Shown piece after piece: positions 6,701 through 11,388 of a stretch of DNA of 11,388 nt (its first letter is position 1; the number at the start of each line of letters is the position of its first letter). The notes beneath the pieces are model-generated. The model searched no databases, was not told the origin of the DNA, and was given only the letters and a program-made list of their open reading frames with translations. Source of the DNA: JBKDZR01 sp047971485 (GTDB taxonomy: Bacteria > Pseudomonadota > Alphaproteobacteria > Rhodobacterales > Rhodobacteraceae); NCBI GenBank assembly GCA_047971485.1, contig JBKDZR010000125.1, positions 1 to 11,388 of the forward strand. The letters run 5' to 3'. A program made the position numbers and the translations under genes.

Positions 6701-7747
6701 ATGGCTGTCAGCGACCCCTTCTTCGGACCGATCCGGCACAGCGAAACCGGAGCACTGGATATCCTGATGCCCATGCATCTGTGCCTGTCGCGGGATGGCA
6801 GCATCACCCATGTCGCGCCCAGCATGGCCAAGTTGCGCGCGGCAGGGGCCTTTGTCGATCGGGCGCTGCTGGATGTTTTTGTGCTCCGCCGTCCCTTTGG
6901 GGATCATGATTTTGCCGATCTTGCGGCGAAGGCGCCGATCACCGTTTCACTGCAGTTCTGTGATCCGCCCCAGACCATTCTGCGTGGGGTGCTGGTTGGG
7001 GATCCGTCTGGCAACGGCTTCCTGTTGAACCTGTCTTTTGGCATCTCCGTGGTCGAGGCGATCGCCGATTATGACATGAGCGCGACAGACTTTGCCCCCA
7101 CGGATCTGGCCATTGAACTGCTGTATTTGAATGAGGCCAAGTCGGCGATGATGGAGGAATCGCGCCGTCTGAACACCCGTTTGCAGGCGGCCCGGGTGGC
7201 AGCTGAGGAGCAGGCCTTTACCGATACCCTGACCGGGTTGAAAAACCGCCGTGCGCTTGGCCATGTGCTGGAACGCTATCGCTATGAACGGGCCGGTTAT
7301 GGGATCATGCAGATCGACCTGGATCGGTTCAAGTCGATCAACGATACCCACGGACATGCCACCGGTGATCACGTTCTGCAGGAGGTGGCGCGCCGCATGC
7401 TGGATCAGTCGCGACGCGGTGACACGTTGGTGCGTCTGGGCGGGGATGAATTCCTGATTGTCCTGCCAGGCACAACCGATCCCGAGGCATTGCGGGTGCG
7501 GGCGATGCGCCTGATCGTCGATCTTGAGCGGCCGATCCGCTATGGCATGGTGAGCTGTCGTCTGTCTGCCAGCATCGGGATCGCGGTCGAGAACGGGGAT
7601 CATCTTTTGTCGTCGAAGGAGCTGATTGCCCGCGCGGATGAGGCTCTGTATCAGGCGAAAGATGATGGGCGCGGCAGGGTTGGCATTGCCGTTCAGGATG
7701 ATCCGTCGCCTGAATCGATCCCGCCACGCAGAAATCAGGGCAAGTAA
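6701..7747 (+). CDS. HNOBA-domain diguanylate cyclase
   Basis: This 348-residue protein has an N-terminal domain (about 14-145) matching HNOBA, the PAS-like H-NOX-associated domain of soluble guanylate cyclase, visible in MPMHLCLSRDGSITHV, VLRRPF and a late DFAPTDLAIELL. A short coiled coil (about 145-172) leads to a GGDEF domain (about 173-330). The GGDEF domain has DTLTGLKNRR, DLDRFKSINDTHGH (207-220), signature G247-G-D-E-F251 and the inhibitory site R238-x-x-D241, so it should be active and product-inhibited. H-NOX next to a diguanylate cyclase is a known NO-to-c-di-GMP pairing in several bacteria. The start is ATG 6701, with a G-run (6686-6690) 10 nt upstream that lies in the end of the H-NOX gene. 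The 7-nt gap indicates one operon. The C-terminal tail (331-348) is polar and probably unstructured. Confidence 0.92.
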   Translation: MAVSDPFFGPIRHSETGALDILMPMHLCLSRDGSITHVAPSMAKLRAAGAFVDRALLDVFVLRRPFGDHDFADLAAKAPITVSLQFCDPPQTILRGVLVGDPSGNGFLLNLSFGISVVEAIADYDMSATDFAPTDLAIELLYLNEAKSAMMEESRRLNTRLQAARVAAEEQAFTDTLTGLKNRRALGHVLERYRYERAGYGIMQIDLDRFKSINDTHGHATGDHVLQEVARRMLDQSRRGDTLVRLGGDEFLIVLPGTTDPEALRVRAMRLIVDLERPIRYGMVSCRLSASIGIAVENGDHLLSSKELIARADEALYQAKDDGRGRVGIAVQDDPSPESIPPRRNQGK

Positions 7748-7784
7748 AATTCCCTTCTGACGCCAGTCGGCGAAATAATATTTC

Positions 7785-7841
7785 TTGACGCACGCCTTCC
7801 GCTTGGCGAGTTTGCTGGGAAAAGAGCCCCCGAAAGGGGGC
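7785..7841 (+). promoter_or_regulatory. Possible promoter and leader hairpin of the CBS-domain gene
   Basis: TTGACG (7785-7790) is a good -35 element, but the -10 region 16-18 bp on (GAGTTT and neighbours) is poor. Downstream, GCCCCC (7826-7831), a GAAA loop (7832-7835) and GGGGGC (7836-7841) make a perfect six-pair stem with a GNRA tetraloop. It lies 12 nt before the GGAGG ribosome binding site at 7854-7858. There is no T-run after it, so it looks like a stable 5' leader structure rather than a terminator. The hairpin is seen directly; its role is unknown. Confidence 0.5.
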
Positions 7842-7863
7842 CATCGCTGCTACGGAGGAAACC

Positions 7864-8298
7864 ATGCGAGTCGACCAGATCCTGAAGTCAAAGGCCACCG
7901 AAGGGATCGTTACGGTGATGCCGGGCAGCACTGTTGCCGAGGCGGTCGCCCTGTTGTCTGCGCGCAAGTTCGGTGCCGTGATTGTGTCTCCCGATGGCAA
8001 GACGGCTGCCGGGATCCTGTCGGAACGCGATATCGTGCGCGAACTTGGTCGGCGCGGGGCGGCCTGCCTGTCGGACCCGGTGGATGCGCTGATGACCGGC
8101 ACCTTGGTCAGCTGTGGATTGCAGGATGACAGCATGCATGTTTTCCAGTTGATGACCGATGGACGTTTTCGCCATGTGCCGGTCCTGGAAAACGGTGAAA
8201 TGGTCGGACTGATTTCGATCGGCGATGTGGTCAAGGCGTTGCTGTCGGAATTGTCGATGGAAAAGGACGCCCTGCAAGGCATGATCATGGGGCACTGA
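7864..8298 (+). CDS. Two-CBS-domain protein
   Basis: This 144-residue protein consists almost entirely of a tandem CBS pair (Bateman module): CBS1 at about residues 5-62 and CBS2 at about 73-131. Each carries the adenosine-nucleotide-type motif G-x-x-S-x-x-D: G50/S53/D56 in the first, G115/S118/D121 in the second. Such stand-alone modules bind AMP, ATP, NAD or SAM and regulate a partner protein; neither ligand nor partner can be told from the sequence. GGAGG lies 5 nt before the ATG, and a strong hairpin lies just upstream. It is 116 nt from the diguanylate cyclase and 76 nt from coaD on the same strand, so cotranscription with coaD is possible but unproven. Confidence 0.9.
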   Translation: MRVDQILKSKATEGIVTVMPGSTVAEAVALLSARKFGAVIVSPDGKTAAGILSERDIVRELGRRGAACLSDPVDALMTGTLVSCGLQDDSMHVFQLMTDGRFRHVPVLENGEMVGLISIGDVVKALLSELSMEKDALQGMIMGH

Positions 8299-8374
8299 GG
8301 GCCCGACAGGCTGGGACATGCTGCAAGCCCCGGCTTTGATATCTTTGAAATCAATACGATAAGGAACGAACCTC

Positions 8375-8866
8375 ATGCGCATTGCGCTTTATCCCGGAAC
8401 GTTCGACCCCGTGACCATGGGGCATGTGGAAATCATCCGGCGCAGTTGCCGTCTGGTGGATCGTCTGGTGGTGGGGGTGGCCATCAACCGCGACAAGGGG
8501 CCTCTGTTCACCTTGGAGGAGCGGGTGGCGATGATTGAGAACGAGATCCCCGCGCTCAGCGCCGCCACCGGCTGCGAGATCACGGTGCATCCGTTCGAGA
8601 ACCTGCTGATCGATTGTGCACGCGATGTCGGCGCCTCGATGATCGTGCGCGGGCTGCGCGCGGTCTCGGATTTCGAATATGAATTCCAGATGGTTGGAAT
8701 GAACCGCGCGCTTGATGACAGTATCGAGACGGTTTTCCTGATGGCGGGCAGCAAGCATCAGGCCATCGCCTCGAAGCTGGTCAAGGAAATCGCTCGCCTG
8801 GGGGGGGATGTGTCGCAATTCGTGTCGCCGGCTGTGCGCACGGCACTGGTGCAGAAATTCGCCTGA
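8375..8866 (+). CDS. coaD: Phosphopantetheine adenylyltransferase
   Basis: This 163-residue enzyme transfers AMP from ATP to 4'-phosphopantetheine to form dephospho-CoA, the fourth step of coenzyme A synthesis, in the cytoplasm. The nucleotidyltransferase signature GTFDPVTMGH is at residues 8-17, with TxGH ending at H17. RGLR (92-95) and the C-terminal IASKLVKE (131-138) followed by LGGDVSQFV (142-150) are family hallmarks. The common ISSS of the third motif is IASK here, a variant I believe is usual in Rhodobacterales. Length matches the family. AAGGAA lies 8 nt before the ATG. Confidence 0.97.
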   Translation: MRIALYPGTFDPVTMGHVEIIRRSCRLVDRLVVGVAINRDKGPLFTLEERVAMIENEIPALSAATGCEITVHPFENLLIDCARDVGASMIVRGLRAVSDFEYEFQMVGMNRALDDSIETVFLMAGSKHQAIASKLVKEIARLGGDVSQFVSPAVRTALVQKFA

Positions 8867-8874
8867 AACGGGGA

Positions 8875-8895
8875 CGGGGCGCGCCTTGAACCCCG
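8875..8895 (+). terminator. Weak terminator-like hairpin after coaD
   Basis: CGGGG (8875-8879) pairs with CCCCG (8891-8895) around an 11-nt loop containing a GGCGCGCC palindrome. It begins 8 nt after the coaD stop codon. Only a short, interrupted T-stretch follows, so termination, if any, would be weak. Confidence 0.22.
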
Positions 8896-8948
8896 CTGCT
8901 GTTTCTGCTCCATGACGGGTGCCGCTTACGACTACGGATGACGCGTCT

Positions 8949-9689
8949 ATGGAACCCACCCATCTTTTGATTGCTTTTGCCGGGATCGCAGCCGGGGGCC
9001 TGATGAAAGGGGCGGTCGGGGCCGGGGCGCCGATCATCGGGGTGCCGGTGCTGGCCCTGATCTATGACGTGCCGCTGGCGGTGGCGATTTTTTCCTTTCC
9101 CAATCTTCTGTCCAACCTGTGGCAAGGCTGGGCCTTTCGCCGCTTTCAGGTGTCGGGCCGCTTTGTGTGGATCTTTGCGGTCGCGGGAATGGTGGGGGTC
9201 TTGGCCGGGACGGTGCTGTTGGCGACTCTGTCGGACGAAATTCTGATGGGGGCAGTCGGGGTGATGACCCTGGTCTATATGGCGCTGCGCCTATCGCGGC
9301 CCGACTGGGTTCTGGGGCGGGCCGAGGCGACGAGACTGGTCGGGGTGGCGGGATTTCTGGGCGGGATTCTGCAAGGGGCAGCAGGGGTCTCGGCGCCGGT
9401 TTCGGTATCCTTTCTCAATGCGATGCGCATGGACCGGACCGAGTTCATCGCGACCATCTCGGTTTTTTTCGCGGCGCTGTCGCTGGTTCAGGTGCCGGCC
9501 TTGTGGTCGCTGAACATCCTGACGCCGGACCGGTTGCTTTTGTCCTGCGTGGCGATGGTTCCGTTGTTCGGCATGATGCCGGTGGGGGCCTGGCTGGCGC
9601 GCAAATTGTCGGCGGGGACGTTTGACAAGATCATTCTGGGTGTTTTGCTGGTTCTGGCGTTGCGCCTTTTGTCTGCCGCACTGTTGTAA
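8949..9689 (+). CDS. TSUP (TauE/SafE) family permease
   Basis: This 246-residue, very hydrophobic protein has about seven or eight membrane segments in two homologous halves, each beginning with a glycine-rich stretch (GGLMKGAVGAGAPIIG near 17-32, GFLGGILQGAAGVSAPVS near 135-152). That is the TauE/SafE pattern. Family members carry sulfite, sulfoacetate or other small organic acids across the inner membrane; the substrate here is not indicated. I chose the ATG at 8949 because its N-terminus enters the first membrane helix directly; a GTG at 8919 would add ten polar residues. Neither has a clear ribosome binding site. It follows coaD by 82 nt and precedes the regulator by 212 nt. Confidence 0.87.
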   Translation: MEPTHLLIAFAGIAAGGLMKGAVGAGAPIIGVPVLALIYDVPLAVAIFSFPNLLSNLWQGWAFRRFQVSGRFVWIFAVAGMVGVLAGTVLLATLSDEILMGAVGVMTLVYMALRLSRPDWVLGRAEATRLVGVAGFLGGILQGAAGVSAPVSVSFLNAMRMDRTEFIATISVFFAALSLVQVPALWSLNILTPDRLLLSCVAMVPLFGMMPVGAWLARKLSAGTFDKIILGVLLVLALRLLSAALL

Positions 9690-9763
9690 GGCCTGTTGCA
9701 AAGGATCTGTTTGCTGGTCTGGAATCGGTTCGCGCCGGGTGATCTGGCACGGACAGATTTCCA

Positions 9764-9801
9764 GAGAATTTTCTCATTCTGTATACAGAGTTTTTAAAAA
9801 C
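9764..9801. promoter_or_regulatory. Three adjacent palindromes including upstream TGTATACA operator
   Basis: Three perfect dyads stand side by side: GAGAA-TT-TTCTC (9764-9775), TCTGTATACAGA (9778-9789) and GTTTTTAAAAAC (9790-9801). The middle one contains TGTATACA (9780-9787), repeated at 9843-9850. Sites of the form TNGTATACNA are known for FadR-type GntR regulators, and one is encoded just downstream, so this is probably its distal operator. The flanking dyads may be structural or serve another factor. Confidence 0.5.
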
Positions 9802-9830
9802 ATTGGGGGTCTGCGGTCTGAAATTTGGAA

Positions 9831-9859
9831 TTGACTTGTTCATGTATACAATTTAAGCA
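9831..9859 (+). promoter_or_regulatory. Promoter of the GntR gene with embedded operator TGTATACA
   Basis: TTGACT (9831-9836) is a strong -35 element; the -10 region is weaker (TTAAGC at 9853-9858 or TAAGCA at 9854-9859, spacer 16 or 17). The palindrome TGTATACA (9843-9850) lies between them, where a bound repressor would block RNA polymerase. This suggests autorepression by the FCD-type regulator encoded downstream. Its centre is 63 bp from that of the distal copy. Confidence 0.55.
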
Positions 9860-9869
9860 CCTGCTAACA

Positions 9870-9887
9870 GATCGCGGGGAGGCGATC
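9870..9887 (+). other. Leader hairpin just before the GntR ribosome binding site
   Basis: GATCGC (9870-9875) pairs with GCGATC (9882-9887) around a GGGGAG loop. The true ribosome binding site GGAGG (9891-9895) starts 3 nt after the stem. The purine-rich loop itself resembles a ribosome binding site but no start codon follows it at a useful distance. Any effect on translation is speculative. Confidence 0.35.
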
Positions 9888-9901
9888 AGCGGAGGGCCTT
9901 C

Positions 9902-10636
9902 ATGACCAGACCGGAACGGTTGACACAGTTCGAAAAGGCGCTGTTGGAGCTGCGTTCTCTGATCCTGTCCGGCGCATTCGAGGCCAATGTCCGCCTGCCC
10001 GAGGTCGCCCTTGCCGAGCGTCTGGGAATTTCGCGCACCCCCTTGCGTCAGGCCATTGATCGGCTGATTTCCGAGGGCCTTCTGGAACGCATTCCCACCG
10101 GGGGGTGTCGTGTTGCAAGTTTTACCGTTGACGAGATCCGCGACAGCATTGAGATGCGCGGCGTGATTGAGGGCACGGCCGCGCGGCTGGCGGCGGAACG
10201 GGGGGTCGCCCCGGACCTTCTGGCCGAGGCCGAGCAAGTCCTTGATCGCATAGATATGGCGCTCCTGCCCGAAGAGGGCATGGAATTCGACACCTATGTG
10301 CGCTGCAACGCCCGCTTTCACGATCTTCTGGCCCAGTTCAGCGGCAGCCTGATCGTTCGCCGCGAGGTGGAGCGGGTGTGCCGCTTGCCGCTGGCGTCGC
10401 CCTCGGCCTTTCTGCAGGAACAGGAAGTGATCCCCGATTTCAAATCTTCCCTGATCCGGGCCCAGCAGCAGCATCGCGCGTTGCTGTCCGCGATCGGCAA
10501 CCGCGAAGGAACCCGTGCCGAGGCCCTGTGCCGCGAACATGCGCGCCTCGCCCAGCAGAACCTGGATCACCTGACCCGGGCCGATCCCAGCCTCGCGATA
10601 CGCGTTCCGGGGCTGGCACTGGTCTCGGCGGTGTAA
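9902..10636 (+). CDS. GntR-family regulator, FCD (FadR/VanR-type) subgroup
   Basis: This 244-residue repressor-type protein has an N-terminal winged helix-turn-helix (about 8-75, with LPEVALAERLGISRTPLRQAI) and a C-terminal helical FCD ligand domain (about 78-222). Metal and ligand-binding positions of FCD domains appear as N136, H140, H191 and H213; the first is Asn where Asp is commoner. Such domains bind organic acids, often through the metal. GGAGG lies 6 nt before the ATG. It stands 45 nt upstream of a LigM-like O-demethylase gene, in the same direction, so it probably controls that gene in response to its substrate or product. Two TGTATACA palindromes upstream are likely binding sites. 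Confidence 0.92.
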   Translation: MTRPERLTQFEKALLELRSLILSGAFEANVRLPEVALAERLGISRTPLRQAIDRLISEGLLERIPTGGCRVASFTVDEIRDSIEMRGVIEGTAARLAAERGVAPDLLAEAEQVLDRIDMALLPEEGMEFDTYVRCNARFHDLLAQFSGSLIVRREVERVCRLPLASPSAFLQEQEVIPDFKSSLIRAQQQHRALLSAIGNREGTRAEALCREHARLAQQNLDHLTRADPSLAIRVPGLALVSAV

Positions 10637-10681
10637 CCCCGAACCCTGAAACCCAAGATCGTCAAACCAAGGAGGATGATG

Positions 10682-11388
10682 ATGTCGAGCCTTACGCAAG
10701 TTCTGGCACAACACAAGAACCCGGTGGAATTGCTGCGCAATTCCAAGATCGGGATGTATGTTTACCCGGTCGTCGCCCCGGAATTCGCCAACTGGCGGAG
10801 CGAGCAGCAGGCCTGGCGGCACGGCGCGGTCCTGTTCGACCAGTCGCACCACATGGACGAGCTGTTCGTCGAAGGCCCCCAGGCGGCCGAGTTCCTTGCC
10901 TATCACGGCATCAACGCCTTTGGTAACTTTGACCTGGGCCGCGCCAAGCACTATGTGCCGGTCACCCCGAACGGCCATGTCATCGGCGACCACATCATCT
11001 TCCGTGAGCGTGAAGACAAGTTCGTTCTCGTCGGCCGTGCGCCGGTGTCGAACTGGCTGATGTTCTGTGCTTCCTACGGCAAATGGAATGTCCGGATCAG
11101 CTATGATCCGCGTTCGAATTCGCGCCCCGAAGGTGAGCGTGTGCTGCGTCAGCACTATCGCTTCCAGATCCAGGGCCCGCTGGCCGACAAGATCTTCGAA
11201 AAGATGAACGGTGGCCCGGTTCCGGACATCAAGTTCTTCCACGTTGACTGGATCAACATCGGTTCCAAGAAAGTTCAGGCGCTGCGTCACGGCATGTCCG
11301 GTGCGCCCGGCCTGGAAATCTGGGGCCCCTATGAAGACAAGAGCTACATCCTGAACACGGTCCTGCAGGCCGCCAAGGATGCCGGCGT
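10682..11388 (+). CDS. LigM-like tetrahydrofolate-dependent O-demethylase (partial, 3' end cut)
   Basis: The first 235 residues are present; the frame is open to the window edge. The protein belongs to the aminomethyltransferase (GcvT, glycine-cleavage T-protein) superfamily and closely resembles LigM of Sphingobium, which moves the methyl group of vanillate or 3-O-methylgallate to tetrahydrofolate. Shared stretches include LLRNSKIGMYVYPVVAPEF (17-35), VLFDQSHHM (50-58), YVPVTPNGHVIGD (91-103) and LRHGMSGAPGLEIWGPYE. As recalled from LigM, its Y31, Q57, H60 and R122 correspond to Y28, Q54, H57 and R119 here; R122 binds the substrate carboxylate. The catalytic Tyr (LigM Y247) would fall just beyond the window. 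AAGGAGG (10669-10675) precedes three in-frame ATGs at 10676, 10679 and 10682; spacing favours 10682. The substrate is unproven, as the family includes other one-carbon enzymes. Confidence 0.85.
   Translation, partial: MSSLTQVLAQHKNPVELLRNSKIGMYVYPVVAPEFANWRSEQQAWRHGAVLFDQSHHMDELFVEGPQAAEFLAYHGINAFGNFDLGRAKHYVPVTPNGHVIGDHIIFREREDKFVLVGRAPVSNWLMFCASYGKWNVRISYDPRSNSRPEGERVLRQHYRFQIQGPLADKIFEKMNGGPVPDIKFFHVDWINIGSKKVQALRHGMSGAPGLEIWGPYEDKSYILNTVLQAAKDAG

Noticed and set aside
7826..7841. Rho-independent terminator after the diguanylate cyclase
   Set aside because: The stem is strong, but no T-run follows and the position is just before a ribosome binding site.
9119..9625. Glycine-rich 168-codon plus-strand frame inside the permease gene
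   Set aside because: It is an alternate frame of the TSUP gene, whose own frame shows membrane helices.
9794..11290. Minus-strand open frame of 498 codons opposite the GntR and LigM-like genes
   Set aside because: Both plus-strand genes are well supported by motifs and ribosome binding sites; the antisense product is Gln/Gly/His-rich and lacks domains.

Overview
The window looks like chromosomal DNA of a GC-rich alphaproteobacterium, most likely in the order Rhodobacterales. The grounds are the gene families and their arrangement: a PleD-like response regulator divergent from a DUF3572 gene, DUF983 beside a NUDIX hydrolase, an alphaproteobacterial-type CoaD, and H-NOX paired with a diguanylate cyclase. 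No rRNA, tRNA, CRISPR array, insertion sequence or phage gene was seen. Assignments rest on motif reading and recalled family knowledge; no database search was possible.

Left end (1-1274): two minus-strand genes, DUF983 then NUDIX, form a small operon. A good sigma-70-type promoter (TTGGCA-N17-CATAAT) supports a shorter DUF983 start. Centre-left (1407-3426): a plus-strand block holds a secreted EF-hand protein, an ECF sigma factor, a small probable membrane protein that is likely the anti-sigma factor, and a membrane-anchored periplasmic heavy-metal-sensor-like protein. A sequence resembling a sigma-E promoter lies before the EF-hand gene, so the block may be an autoregulated envelope or metal sensing module with a partly CnrYXH-like layout.

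Centre (3447-7747): a PleD-like diguanylate cyclase lies on the minus strand, divergent from a DUF3572 gene. A HAD phosphatase follows. Then comes an H-NOX gene just ahead of a diguanylate cyclase carrying an HNOBA domain, the domain that couples H-NOX to output in soluble guanylate cyclase. The H-NOX has proline where the heme-ligating histidine should be and has lost most of the YxSxR motif, so it probably does not bind heme in the usual way. This is the most unusual protein in the window. The two cyclases also differ in feedback control: the HNOBA protein keeps the RxxD inhibitory site, while the PleD-like protein has Ser for Arg.

Right part (7826-11388): a two-CBS-domain protein with a strong hairpin in its leader, coaD (coenzyme A synthesis), and a TSUP-family permease. 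Then a GntR/FCD regulator lies upstream of a gene, cut by the window end, that strongly resembles LigM, the tetrahydrofolate-dependent aryl O-demethylase. The regulator's upstream region has two TGTATACA palindromes with centres 63 bp apart, about six helical turns, one of them inside the likely promoter. The regulator probably controls itself and the demethylase in response to a methoxylated or related carboxylate.
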